Positions 43,729-54,731 are shown, counted from the stretch's first letter. The stretch is 64,000 nt of DNA from Roseithermus sacchariphilus (GCA_003285105.1 CP030158.1:1163447-1227446); one strand, 5' to 3'. Numbers and translations: made by a program. Notes: generated from the letters alone by a model not told the origin.

Positions 43729-43768
43729 GCCCGGCCGGGGTCGGACCGTGATCCAACCCCGGCCGGGC
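43729..43768. terminator. GC-rich hairpin between convergent MMPL and porin genes
   Basis: GCCCGGCCGGGGT (43729-43741) pairs with ACCCCGGCCGGGC (43756-43768) over 13 pairs. No T-run follows on either strand, but the position between convergent genes fits a terminator. Confidence 0.55.
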
Positions 43769-43826
43769 CGGGCTTCCGCACGGAGAGGGGGCACGCCTCC
43801 CCGGCGGGTCGACGGGCCGATGCCGG

Positions 43827-45077
43827 TCAGAAGCTGATCACCGCTTCGAACATGACGCCGTCGAACTGCGCACCGGCGAACTTGGTGTTGTCGAAGCCCT
43901 CGCCGTCGTAGGTCGAGGTGACGTATTCGACCTTGGTCAGCACGTTCTCCGTCAGGAACCAGCCGCCGCCCACGTTGACGCGGTTGATCGTCTGGCTCAG
44001 GCCGTCGCCGGCGTCGCCGTTGACCGTGTTGTAGCGGCCGCCGAGGTAGAACTGCTCGCGGGTGCCGAAGCGGTAGAGCAGCTCACCGCCCAGTTGCGTG
44101 TAGTTGCCGTCGGTGGCGCCGCTGGTGGTCCGTTCGATGATGCCGAAGAACTCCAGCCCCTGGAAGCGCAGGAAGGGGTTGATCTGGAAGGAGGTGAGGT
44201 AGGGGAAGCCCGGGTTGAAGCGCGGCAGGAAGTCGCTCACCCGTGCATCGTCGACGGCTTCGAGGATGCCGTAGTAGCGGGCTCCGGCGCGGTCCCCACC
44301 GTAGAGGTAATCCCGCGTGCCCTCCTTCGTGCTGTGGTAGACGGAGCCCGTCAGGCGGAAGCGCAGGTCCGGGTTGATCTGGCTGTCGTAGCCCAGCTTG
44401 CCGAAGAGCGCGATGCCGTTGTCGCCCGGTTTGGGGGACTGGTTCAGGCGGCCGTTCGTGATGCCGGCCACGCCCAGGAAGCCGTCGCTCATCACCGTGA
44501 CCTCGATGAAGGGCTCCGTGGTGAAGGAGTCCATGATGAAGTTGCCCACGAACGGGTTGTAGATGGCGGCCGCGTTGTCGGAGCGGCGGAAGTGCGCATC
44601 TCCGTAGTTGATTTCATCCATCCCGACGCGGAAGCGGGTCACCTCCATGAGCCCGGCCAGGAAGCCCTCGCTGATGAAGTCGAGGTCGTCGATCTGGAAG
44701 TAGCCGCCCTTGACCCAGGCCTCGTTGTGGTGGCGGGAGGAGAGGTACGTCCGCAGGTGCATGCGGACGCCGTCGGTGAACTGCACGTCCAGGTTGAGGT
44801 TGGCCGTGGGCAGGGTGAGGTTGGGGGCCAGTTCGACCAGGTTGCCGAGGTCGTTGGAATGGTCCAGCCCCTGGAACTGGATGGCGAAGTCGCCGCCGAC
44901 CCGCAGGTAGGGGCCTTCGATGTTCTGGGCCGCCTGCATCGGGGGCTCGAAGACGTTGATGCCCGCCTGTCCCGGCGTGCGGAAGTTCTGGAGGTCACGC
45001 AGGAACTGAGCGTGGGCGCTTCCCACGAACAGCAGCGTGGCAACGGCGAAGACCAGGATGTGGGAGAGTTTCTTCAT
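43827..45077 (-). CDS. Putative outer-membrane porin
   Basis: 416 residues from ATG 45077. Signal peptide about 1-23 (ends AHAQ). The body alternates aromatic and polar residues in about 16 strands and ends in EAVISF, with a C-terminal Phe as needed for BAM insertion. LRVGGDFAIQFQGLDHSN and YFQIDDLDFISEGF are visible. A phosphate-selective or general porin is likely; no specific family is certain. Confidence 0.78.
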   Translation of the reverse strand: MKKLSHILVFAVATLLFVGSAHAQFLRDLQNFRTPGQAGINVFEPPMQAAQNIEGPYLRVGGDFAIQFQGLDHSNDLGNLVELAPNLTLPTANLNLDVQFTDGVRMHLRTYLSSRHHNEAWVKGGYFQIDDLDFISEGFLAGLMEVTRFRVGMDEINYGDAHFRRSDNAAAIYNPFVGNFIMDSFTTEPFIEVTVMSDGFLGVAGITNGRLNQSPKPGDNGIALFGKLGYDSQINPDLRFRLTGSVYHSTKEGTRDYLYGGDRAGARYYGILEAVDDARVSDFLPRFNPGFPYLTSFQINPFLRFQGLEFFGIIERTTSGATDGNYTQLGGELLYRFGTREQFYLGGRYNTVNGDAGDGLSQTINRVNVGGGWFLTENVLTKVEYVTSTYDGEGFDNTKFAGAQFDGVMFEAVISF

Positions 45078-45463
45078 GGCTCGGTGGGGGGCGCTTCGGC
45101 ACGGCATCGTCGCCGGAGCCGCCCCGGTTGGTTCGTATGACAGCGTGGGTCGTTGTGAGGGAGGGTCGTGTCTCAGACCCACGGTGATGATCGGGCGCCG
45201 GATGCTCAGGACATGCCGGTTGTCCCCCCACGGTGCACGACCTCGCAATCCGCACAGACCCTGTAAGGGATTCACCGGGGCGGCGGCAGGCGCTCCCCTA
45301 CACGGCGGCGATTCGGGCCGGACGGCGACGGACCGCCCGGATCGCCGAAACCGGAAAAACGGCGACGGCCGGCGGCGTCCGCAGCGAATGCGGTGTGCCG
45401 CCGGCCGTCGCCGTACGTGGGGGGGAGCCGGGCCTCGGCGCGGGCGCCGCCCGGGGGTGGCGG
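45078..45463. other. Spacer between the MamK-like gene and the porin gene
   Basis: 386 bases. Apart from the terminator at 45355-45412 it holds what must be the promoter region of the porin on the minus strand (about 45080-45330), but no clear -33/-7 pair was found. No gene is recognised. Confidence 0.5.
45355..45412 (-). terminator. Very strong terminator behind the MamK-like gene
   Basis: A 16-pair perfect stem: GGCGACGGCCGGCGGC (45361-45376) with GCCGCCGGCCGTCGCC (45397-45412). The 20-base loop has its own CCGCA/TGCGG hairpin. On the minus strand it is followed by GTTTTTCC. It ends the amidase-MamK-like operon. Confidence 0.88.
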
Positions 45464-46498
45464 TTACATGTCCTCCCAGTATTCCTCGGGCATGTCCTGC
45501 GTAAGGGCGAGCGCCCCGTCGGCACCGGCGAAGAGCGCGTCGCGGACGAGGGTGATCTTGAACGAGCCGTACTCGCCCAGCGCGTCTTCGAGGGCTTTGT
45601 CGATGCCCTTGATCTGGCTGCCGCCGCCGGCGAGGTAGACGTTGCGGCGCAGCATCTCCTGAAACTCCGGCTCGTAGCGCGAGACCAGGTCGATCGCCGT
45701 CTCGGCAATGGGCGCCACGATCGACTCGCAGGCGCGGCGGATGGCGTCGGTGACGTCGATTTCCGTCAGCTTCGCCCCGACGGGCATCGTGACGGTGATC
45801 TTGCCGTTGGTGGGGCCGACGAAGCCGTGGGCTTCCTTCAGGTGCCGCACCGTCTGCTCGCCGAAGCGCACGCCCGGATACTGCTCCCGGAGGATCTCCG
45901 TCAGACGGCGGTCGATGGAGTCGCCGGCGAGCGTGAGGGTGCGCTGGTCCTCCTCGGTCGGCATCGTGCCGTGCATCACGCAGAAGTCCGTCGTGCCCGC
46001 GCCGATGTCGATGATGAGCGCGTTGTTGAGCGCGTTCTGGCCGTAGGCGACGGCGAAGGGTTCGGAGACGACCATGAGCGCGTCGGCATACTCCCGCACG
46101 GCGTTGCGGATCGCCATCTTGTTGACGCGCAGCGCCTCGGCCGGCACGCCCACGGCGGCGTAGATCTTCTGGCCTTCCTCCGGCTCGGCCAGTTCGATCA
46201 GGTGATGGATCAGTTCGCGGACGGCCTCTTCGTTGCGGTCCGTGCCGTCCTTGATGACCCCGAACTCGAGCGGGCGGACGAGCTCGACGGACAGCCGGTG
46301 CTCGACGGCGTCTTCGCCGAAGAGGATGTCCCGCCCGAGCATCTTCTTCGCCACGAAGTCCCGCGGCCAGCCGACGTAGCTCTCGATCCACTGGCGTTTG
46401 CCGTTGCTGGCGGCGATGGCGCTGCGGGAGGTGCCGAGGTCGATGCCCAGGTACAGGATGTCGGGGTGAGCCTTCGACGGGGTGGACTTCTTCGCCAT
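45464..46498 (-). CDS. MamK-like actin-family filament protein
   Basis: 344 residues. Actin/Hsp70 fold: phosphate-1 DLGTS (about 20-24), catalytic-loop VSEP (144-147), phosphate-2 DIGAGTTD (164-171) and adenosine LAGGGSQIKG (about 304). The flow YVGWPRDFVAKKMLGRDILFG, AVGVPAEALRVNK and the end LTQDMPEEYWEDM follow MamK of magnetotactic bacteria more closely than MreB (by recall of MamK sequences). No magnetosome genes are in view. The gene is nine bases behind an amidase gene, so it may organise cell-wall hydrolysis. Not ParM-, FtsA- or DnaK-like in length. Confidence 0.8.
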   Translation of the reverse strand: MAKKSTPSKAHPDILYLGIDLGTSRSAIAASNGKRQWIESYVGWPRDFVAKKMLGRDILFGEDAVEHRLSVELVRPLEFGVIKDGTDRNEEAVRELIHHLIELAEPEEGQKIYAAVGVPAEALRVNKMAIRNAVREYADALMVVSEPFAVAYGQNALNNALIIDIGAGTTDFCVMHGTMPTEEDQRTLTLAGDSIDRRLTEILREQYPGVRFGEQTVRHLKEAHGFVGPTNGKITVTMPVGAKLTEIDVTDAIRRACESIVAPIAETAIDLVSRYEPEFQEMLRRNVYLAGGGSQIKGIDKALEDALGEYGSFKITLVRDALFAGADGALALTQDMPEEYWEDM

Positions 46499-46507
46499 GG
46501 GTTCCTC

Positions 46508-47686
46508 TTACGGTAGATCGGCTTCGGGTTGGAGGGGAGAGGGCACCGCCCGGGCCGGAGCCCGCTGGTCGAGGTACCGTACGATACCTTCTTCCAGCGC
46601 CGCCGCCAGGCGCGTGCGGTGGGCCGGGTCGCTCAGGCGCTGCTCGTCGGTCGGGTTGCTGATGCAGGCCACCTCGGCCAGCACGCTGGGCGTCTCGACG
46701 CCGAGGAGGACGACGAAGGGGGCCTTGCGAACGCCCCAGCTCCTCAGGTCGGCGTTGACCGTGCGCATATTACGATACAGACTCGTTTGAATCGACTCGG
46801 CCAGGCGTTTTGATTCCTCCAGCTTCATCCTGGAGCCGAGGCGCTGCACCATGTCCGTGAAGTCGGCCAGGGAATAGCCGGCGCCGCGGTTCTCGCGCTC
46901 GGCGATGGCGAGCGTGGCCTCGTCCGTCGCTTCCGCCCCGAAGTAGTAGGTTTCGACGACGCTCAGGTCGTCCTGGTGCAGGGCGTTGACGTGGATGGAG
47001 ACGAACAGGTCGGCGCCGTGGCGGTTGGCGAACTCGACGCGGTCGCGCAGGGAGACGCTTTCGTCGCCCGTGCGCGTGAGCAGGATGCGGTAGCCGTCGC
47101 GCTGCTCCAGGAGCGCCTTGAGGCGGAGGGCGACGTCGAGCGTGATGTCTTTCTCGAACAGGCCGGTGGGGCCGACGGCGCCCGGGTCGCGCCCGCCGTG
47201 TCCGGCGTCGATGACGATGGTGCGGACTTCCAGGCCGTAGACGTTGGCCAGCGTCAGCTCGCGCCGGGTGTTCTGGGCGGCGAGGGCCGCCGCGAGCAGG
47301 GCCGAGTCCGGCGTGGCCGGGGTGAGGCGCTCGCGCGGCCCGTCTGCCGTGCCGCCCCGGTCGTCCGCCAACCCGCCCGCCGGCGATCCCGCCAGGGACC
47401 CCGCCACGAGGCCCGGGCCGCCCCGGTAGGTGAGCCCCACCACGGCAGCGCCCAGCACGAGCACCAGCACGGCCGCGCTCGCCTGCCACAGCCGCAGCCG
47501 CCAGGGACGGGGCGCCCGCCGCGGTCGCCGCATCGCCCGGTTCGTCTCGTAGACGCCGCGCAGCACCTGCTGCCGGCCGTCCGGCTTACCCGGACCGGTC
47601 GCCGCCGAGATCCGGCGGTTCTCTTCGTAGACCGCCCGCAGGATCTCGTCTCGCTTGCCTCGCTTGCTCGGTAGGCCGAGGGCCAT
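46508..47686 (-). CDS. Membrane-anchored N-acetylmuramoyl-L-alanine amidase (Amidase_3)
   Basis: 392 residues. Cuts the peptide from MurNAc in peptidoglycan. The zinc amidase domain (about 153-378) has VIDAGHGGRDPGA, FEKDITL, FVSIHVNAL and VLAEVACISNP, so His, Glu, His and Glu ligands are all present. Unusually it is a type II membrane protein: a 66-residue Arg-rich cytoplasmic part, one helix (about 67-86), then the domain. The cytoplasmic part has two copies of R-x-x-[IV]-L-R-x-V-Y-E-x-N-R at 12-24 and 38-50. Operon partner of the MamK-like gene. Confidence 0.92.
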   Translation of the reverse strand: MALGLPSKRGKRDEILRAVYEENRRISAATGPGKPDGRQQVLRGVYETNRAMRRPRRAPRPWRLRLWQASAAVLVLVLGAAVVGLTYRGGPGLVAGSLAGSPAGGLADDRGGTADGPRERLTPATPDSALLAAALAAQNTRRELTLANVYGLEVRTIVIDAGHGGRDPGAVGPTGLFEKDITLDVALRLKALLEQRDGYRILLTRTGDESVSLRDRVEFANRHGADLFVSIHVNALHQDDLSVVETYYFGAEATDEATLAIAERENRGAGYSLADFTDMVQRLGSRMKLEESKRLAESIQTSLYRNMRTVNADLRSWGVRKAPFVVLLGVETPSVLAEVACISNPTDEQRLSDPAHRTRLAAALEEGIVRYLDQRAPARAVPSPLQPEADLP

Positions 47687-47837
47687 GGGTCGATCCGGGG
47701 GAGATGGGCGCAGCGACGGGCAGGATACGGAAACGCTCCTGCCCGCTAACCGAATCGCCCGAGGCGAGGTTTCGTGCCGCGCCGGCCCTGGTTCCCGTGC
47801 CCTTTACTCAGCGGATGCCCGCTGAGCCCCGGAGGCG
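47687..47837. other. Spacer upstream of the amidase gene
   Basis: 151 bases of mixed composition. The minus-strand promoter of the amidase operon must be here or just beyond, but no clear match was seen. Confidence 0.4.
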
Positions 47838-47865
47838 TTGACTTTCTGCAGGCGTTGCATATTTT
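47838..47865 (+). promoter_or_regulatory. Sigma-70-like promoter of the low-GC small-gene pair
   Basis: TTGACT (47838-47843) and TATTTT (47860-47865) are spaced by 16 bases. It is the best sigma-70-type match in the window and lies at the left edge of a low-GC patch. Confidence 0.55.
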
Positions 47866-47940
47866 GCTCCAGAGCCACCTGCTCGGGCCCAGGCACCGGG
47901 GTTCAGACACCCACCACGCGCGCCGCGAATATCGAGGTTC

Positions 47941-48169
47941 ATGATACTATTAACCAGACAGGGTCGCTCTCTCAGGTTGTGATAGTGCCTCGGATCAGGC
48001 GGTTTCTGGAGTCATTGCAGGGGCCAAGGCTGCAGCAGGAACGTCCCTGGTGTTTGGCCCGGGCGGTGGCGTGCTCGTATTCACCGGTGCCGTCCTTAAG
48101 AGTGCTATAAGTTATGCTGCCGCAGCATCAATCACACGAGCTGTCGCATCCGCTCTGGAGGACCGATGA
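47941..48169 (+). pseudogene. Frameshifted small Gly/Ala-rich protein gene
   Basis: In the frame ending at TGA 48167-48169 the text is AVSGVIAGAKAAAGTSLVFG, then GGGVLVF and a helix to RAVASALEDR. No start codon exists in that frame after the stop at 47951. The other frame before it reads NIEVHDTINQTGSLSQVV and would join smoothly after a one-base insertion near 47980. Its stop overlaps the ATG of the next gene, as in coupled genes. So this is a once-coding unit with one lost base, or an assembly error. Bacteriocin-like composition, but no family is recognised. Confidence 0.45.
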
Positions 48170-48402
48170 TTAAGATTCTTGACGATGCAGCACGGCTTTT
48201 TGTGATCCTTCTTGCCGTCTACTCCACCAACGTCTTCGGATTTGCCGACATCGCGGGTACGGGGCTGTATGCGCTGAGCACCCTGATCATCAGCTCCGTT
48301 CTGAGTGCTGCACTTATTGGTATTGCTTCCAGATATACGGACCCGTGGCTTCTGCGCTTGAACGAGCGCCTGTTCGGTCGGCGACGGCAGGACGCGGATT
48401 GA
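48166..48402 (+). CDS. Small two-helix membrane protein
   Basis: 78 residues: helix about 9-30, helix about 34-52, then a basic tail WLLRLNERLFGRRRQ. The ATG overlaps the stop of the decayed gene before it (ATGA), and GGAGG precedes it. Lower GC than the neighbours. No family is recognised; an immunity- or holin-like role is conceivable. Confidence 0.6.
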   Translation: MIKILDDAARLFVILLAVYSTNVFGFADIAGTGLYALSTLIISSVLSAALIGIASRYTDPWLLRLNERLFGRRRQDAD

Positions 48403-48496
48403 AGACGGAGGCCGGCCGCGCCGGCCCTGGAACCTCCGCGGCGGCGTGCCATTGACCCCGCATCCTCCCCTCGCCCCACCGTCCACCGGTGCCGCC

Positions 48497-51062
<2,566 letters not shown>

Positions 51063-51153
51063 CCGTCAGCGTGCTGCCACCTGGCTACCGACACGTTCGG
51101 AAAACGTGCAAACGTCCTCGAAAACACGCAGGGAATCGCTCTTGATATCCTCG

Positions 51154-51187
51154 CCGTCATGCCCGCGCAGGCGGGAATCCAGGACGT
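51154..51187 (+). repeat. Dispersed palindromic repeat, copy 1
   Basis: CGTCATGCCCGCGCAGGCGG and following GAATCCAGG resemble the widely spread GTCAT-CCCGC...GCGGG-AATCCAG element of bacterial spacers. Confidence 0.7.
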
Positions 51188-51200
51188 ATGCGCTTTTTTG

Positions 51201-51345
51201 TGATGACTCCACTCCCTGAAGGAAGTGGCTTCTCGGAGCAACACCGCCTACGCGGTGCTTGGGCTCCGAAGGCTGCATCCCAGCCTTATACCAAGGTATC
51301 ATGAGACTGCGACAACAGTATGTCACCATTGACAAGGGCCGATTC
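51201..51345 (-). mobile_element. Relic of an IS200/IS605-type right end (possible omega-RNA fragment)
   Basis: Read on the minus strand, a 3' hairpin CCACTTCC-TTCA-GGGAGTGG (51209-51228) is preceded by a CACCGC/GCGGTG hairpin (51243-51256) and by GAAGCC between them. This order, ending in a GAAGCC-CACTTCCTTCAGGG-type hairpin, is common at TnpB-coding IS ends. No intact tnpA or tnpB is present. A TnpB C-terminal tail in the minus strand up to about 51395 is only suggested. Confidence 0.4.
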
Positions 51346-51395
51346 CCCCGTCAGCTAAAGCAGACGGTCCCCTCGGCTCGCAGCCCTCAACGTTA

Positions 51396-51429
51396 ATCAT
51401 GGATCCCCGATCGGCGTCGGGGATGACGA
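51396..51429 (-). repeat. Dispersed palindromic repeat, copy 2 (inverted)
   Basis: TGGATCCCCGATCGGCGTCG then GGGATGACGA. Its reverse complement has the same GTCAT-CCCG...CGGGG-ATCCA plan as copy 1, so the two copies bracket the IS relic in inverted orientation. Confidence 0.65.
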
Positions 51430-51555
51430 CGGAGACGCATGACTTCGAGTTCTCAGAGAGCCTGTTCTCAACGTGTCAGGCCGTTCGGCCTGCCATCAGC
51501 CCTCTGCATGGATGGGTCTCCTCGCTGACCGCCGGCCTCTGACCGCTGACTGCCT

Positions 51556-52512
51556 GTGATAGACCTGAGCATCGTCGTTCCCGTATTCGAGGAGGCGGAA
51601 TCCCTGCCGGAGCTGGCGCGGGCGATCCGGGCCGCCTGCGACGGGGCAGGCTACCGGTTCGAGGTCTGGCTCATCGATGACGGCTCGCGCGATGCCTCCT
51701 GGGAGGTGATCCAGGCCCTGCACGAGGAGGACCCGCGCTTCGCCGGGGTGCGGCTGCGGCGCAACTACGGCAAGAGCGCCGCGCTCGCGCTCGGCTTCGA
51801 ACGGGCCCGCGGTCGCTATGTGGTCACGCTCGATGCCGACCTGCAGGACGACCCGGCCGAGATCCCGGGCCTGATCGACCGGCTGGAGGAGGGCTACGAC
51901 CTGGTCAGCGGCTGGAAGCAAAAGCGCCAGGACCCGCTCAGCAAGACCATCCCGAGCCGCTTCTTCAACTTCGTCACCCGTAAGATCTCCGGCATCCCCC
52001 TGCACGATTTCAACTGCGGCCTGAAGGCCTACCGGCAGGAGGTGGTCAAGAGCGTGCGGGTCTACGGCGAACTGCATCGCTACATCCCCATGCTGGCCCG
52101 GTGGGAGGGCTTCGACCGCATCACCGAGCAGCCCGTATGCCACCACCCGCGCCGGTACGGCCACACCAAGTTCGGGCTGGAACGCTTCATCCGCGGCTTC
52201 CTGGACCTGCTCACCGTGCTGTTCCTGACGCGCTTCGCCATCCGGCCGATGCACTTCTTCGGCACGCTGGGCACGCTGTCGTTCCTCGGCGGCTTCGTCG
52301 TCAGCCTCTGGCTCACCATCGACAAGCTGGTCTACGGCCGGTATCTGAGCGATCGGCCGCTGCTGCTGCTCGGTGCGCTGCTGCTGTTGCTGGGGGCGCA
52401 GCTGTTCCTGACGGGGCTGCTCGGGGAGATGATCATCCGCCCGCGCATGGAACGCACGTCTTCATACCACGTCTGTGCCGCCATCGAGCCGGGCGTGCCG
52501 CAGGAAACGTAG
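51556..52512 (+). CDS. Family 2 glycosyltransferase, DPM1/ArnC-like, with two C-terminal helices
   Basis: 318 residues from GTG 51556. GT-A core: LSIVVPVFEEAESLPEL, IDDGSRD, KSAALALGFERARG and the metal motif DADLQDDP. Two helices near 235-260 and 272-298 anchor it. Such enzymes load a sugar on polyprenyl phosphate for envelope glycans (for example GtrB, ArnC). Confidence 0.92.
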   Translation: MIDLSIVVPVFEEAESLPELARAIRAACDGAGYRFEVWLIDDGSRDASWEVIQALHEEDPRFAGVRLRRNYGKSAALALGFERARGRYVVTLDADLQDDPAEIPGLIDRLEEGYDLVSGWKQKRQDPLSKTIPSRFFNFVTRKISGIPLHDFNCGLKAYRQEVVKSVRVYGELHRYIPMLARWEGFDRITEQPVCHHPRRYGHTKFGLERFIRGFLDLLTVLFLTRFAIRPMHFFGTLGTLSFLGGFVVSLWLTIDKLVYGRYLSDRPLLLLGALLLLLGAQLFLTGLLGEMIIRPRMERTSSYHVCAAIEPGVPQET

Positions 52513-52545
52513 GCCCGCCGGCCCCACCCTCCGTTCTCCCCACCC

Positions 52546-52986
52546 ATGGCTACCCTCGAAGAGGCGATCATCATCGCCGCCCGGGCCCACCGCGGCATGG
52601 TCGACAAAGGCGGGGCGCCCTACATCCTGCACCCGCTGCGGATGATGCTCCGCCTGAAGACCCCCGCCGAGCGCATCGCCGCGGTGCTGCACGATGTGGT
52701 GGAGGACAGCGACTGGACGCTCGACGACCTCCGGGCCGCCGGCTTTTCGGAGGAGATCGTTGCCGCCGTCGATCACCTGACGCGGCGCGCGGGGGAGCCG
52801 TACATGGCCTTCATCCGGCGAGCCGCCGCGCACCCCGTCGCCCGGCGTGTCAAGATGGCCGACCTGGAGGACAACCTCGACCGCACGCGGCTCGCCACCA
52901 TCACGCCCCGCGACGAAGCGCGGCTGGCGAAGTACGAGCGGGCTCTGGCGCTGCTGCGTGAGGACGCCGCCGGCGCGGACGCCTGA
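52546..52986 (+). CDS. Small HD-domain phosphohydrolase (MESH1/SpoT-hydrolase-like)
   Basis: 146 residues. HD signature: ARAHRGMVDKGGAPYILHPL, AAVLHDVVEDSDWT and VKMADLEDNLDRTR. These match the (p)ppGpp hydrolase domain of SpoT and of small alarmone hydrolases. No synthetase domain is attached. It may trim alarmones or other nucleotides. Confidence 0.85.
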   Translation: MATLEEAIIIAARAHRGMVDKGGAPYILHPLRMMLRLKTPAERIAAVLHDVVEDSDWTLDDLRAAGFSEEIVAAVDHLTRRAGEPYMAFIRRAAAHPVARRVKMADLEDNLDRTRLATITPRDEARLAKYERALALLREDAAGADA

Positions 52987-52994
52987 CCGCCCCC

Positions 52995-54731
52995 TCAGCC
53001 CGTCACGTGCCGCTTCAGGGCGCGGGCGATGAAGCGCAGCTTCTCCGGCGTCGGGAAGCGGCCGAGGTTCGTCTTGACGACCCCCTTCGTCAGGTTCGTC
53101 TTGCGCGAATAGTCGATGCGGACGTCCACGAGCACGGGGCGGCCGGTGTGGGCCACGGCCAGCGCCTCGCCGATCACCCCCTCGATGGCCGCGTCGTCCG
53201 GCAGGGCCAGGAAGTGCGCGCCGGTGGCCTGCGCCAGCCCCTCGAAGCGCACCTCGCCCAGGACGGTGCACGTCTTGCGGTTGAGCGGGATCTGCTGGAA
53301 CTGCGAGATCTGCCCGAGTTCGCCGTCGTGGAAGACGAAGAGGACCACGCCGAGGCCGTAGGTGGCCGCCGTCAGCAACTCCATTCCCGTCATCAGCGCC
53401 GCGCCGTCGCCCACGATGCCGACGACCTGCTTGTCCGGGTGGCCGAGCTTCGCGCCGATGGCTGCCGGGATGCAGTAGCCCATGCAGTTGAAGTCGGTGG
53501 GGGAGATGAAGTGGCGTGGCGTCTGGATGGGCATCAGCTCGGCCGTGAGGAACGTGTGCTTGCCGTCGTCCACGACGACGATGGCGTCGTCGGCCAGGTG
53601 GCGGCGTAGCGCCTGGAAGAACAGGCCGGGCGAGACGCGGTCGGAAAGCTTCTTCGCCGTCCACGTCTCCAGGTACGCCGCCTTGTCCTGCTGGATGGCG
53701 GCGGCCGTTGGCCCGAGGGCGCGCGGGCTCGTCCAGTCGCGGGCGGCGAGGTCATCCATGAGGGCCTGCAGGACGACGCGGGCATCGCCTTCGAGGGCAA
53801 CGGTGGCCGGGTAGTTCTTGTCGAAGACCTCCGGGTTGATGTCGACGTGGATGAGCGTGTCGGGGACGGGGAGGCTGTAGCTGCCCGTGGCCAGCTCGCT
53901 GAAGCGCACGCCGACGGCGAGCAGGGCGTCGCACCCCTCGAAGGCCTTGCGCGCGGCCGGGACCGACGCCGCGCCGAAGCCGACGCCCACGTGCAGCGGG
54001 TGCCGGGCGGGCAGCGCGCTCAGCCCCTGCAGCGTCGTGGCCACCGGCGCCACCAGCCGCTCGGCCAGCGCCGCCGTCAGGTCGGCCGCGTCCACCGCGC
54101 CCCAGCCGACGTACAGGCCGGGCTTCTGCGCCCGCGTCAGCAGATCGACGGCGCGCCGGACGGCCCGTGCATCCACGACCGGCGGCTTCGGCGTGGGCCG
54201 GTAGGGCGGCAGCGCGTCCACCTCGCCGCGGAACAGTTGCAGCTCGACCGGGATCTCGACGAACACGGGGCCGGGTTCGCCGGAGGTCGCCGTTTCGTAG
54301 GCCCGGTAGATCGTCGGGATGACGTCGGCGTGGTGTTCGACGAGGTGATAGGCCTTGACGATGCCGTCGAGCAGCCGGCCCTGGTCGATCTGGTGGAGCT
54401 GGTAGTGCCGCCCGGTGTCGCGCCGGGTGCCGCCGCTGAGGATGAGCATGGGGATGCCGTCGAGGTAGGCCTCGCCGATGCCGCTCATGGCATGCGTGGT
54501 GCCGGCGGCCGGGACGATGACGAGCGTCCCGATGCGGCCGGTCGTGCGGCTGGTGGCGTCGGCCATGAAGGCGCCGGCCCCCTCGTGGGTGACGAGGATC
54601 GGGGTGATCTGCGCGGAGGTGTTGAGCGCGTCGTAGAGCTCGGTGTTGTGCACGCCGGGAATGCCAAACGTGTGGCGGATGCCCAGTTGCTCCAGGGCAA
54701 AGACCGCCAGTTCCGCACCGGTTTTTTTCAT
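52995..54731 (-). CDS. Thiamine pyrophosphate-dependent enzyme (acetolactate synthase-like)
   Basis: 578 residues. Three-domain POX/ALS plan: pyrimidine domain with GIPGVHNTELYDAL and the catalytic Glu in THEGAGAFMADA, a middle domain, and the PP domain with VGDGAALMTGMELLTAATYG. The Mg ligand after GDG is at the H-D-G-E-L-G position, where most ALS have N-N or N-N-G. So it is not a standard acetolactate synthase. Possibly a decarboxylase or carboligase of an unknown acid. In one strand group with the FAD dehydrogenase gene upstream. Confidence 0.85.
   Translation of the reverse strand: MKKTGAELAVFALEQLGIRHTFGIPGVHNTELYDALNTSAQITPILVTHEGAGAFMADATSRTTGRIGTLVIVPAAGTTHAMSGIGEAYLDGIPMLILSGGTRRDTGRHYQLHQIDQGRLLDGIVKAYHLVEHHADVIPTIYRAYETATSGEPGPVFVEIPVELQLFRGEVDALPPYRPTPKPPVVDARAVRRAVDLLTRAQKPGLYVGWGAVDAADLTAALAERLVAPVATTLQGLSALPARHPLHVGVGFGAASVPAARKAFEGCDALLAVGVRFSELATGSYSLPVPDTLIHVDINPEVFDKNYPATVALEGDARVVLQALMDDLAARDWTSPRALGPTAAAIQQDKAAYLETWTAKKLSDRVSPGLFFQALRRHLADDAIVVVDDGKHTFLTAELMPIQTPRHFISPTDFNCMGYCIPAAIGAKLGHPDKQVVGIVGDGAALMTGMELLTAATYGLGVVLFVFHDGELGQISQFQQIPLNRKTCTVLGEVRFEGLAQATGAHFLALPDDAAIEGVIGEALAVAHTGRPVLVDVRIDYSRKTNLTKGVVKTNLGRFPTPEKLRFIARALKRHVTG

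Larger units (their letters stand above)
51063..51555. other. 493-base spacer with palindromic repeats and an IS-like relic
   Basis: Between gyrB and the GT2 gene. It holds two REP-like palindromes in opposite orientation with an IS200/IS605-like end between them. The rest has no recognised gene. A class of CTGACCGC words precedes the GT2 start. Confidence 0.6.

Noticed and set aside
45233-46516. A 427-codon frame on the + strand opposite the MamK-like gene
   Set aside because: Antisense shadow; the actin motifs are on the other strand.
51066-51335. An 89-codon frame on the - strand in the gyrB-GT2 spacer
   Set aside because: It is made of dispersed repeats and IS-relic text with no protein family sense.
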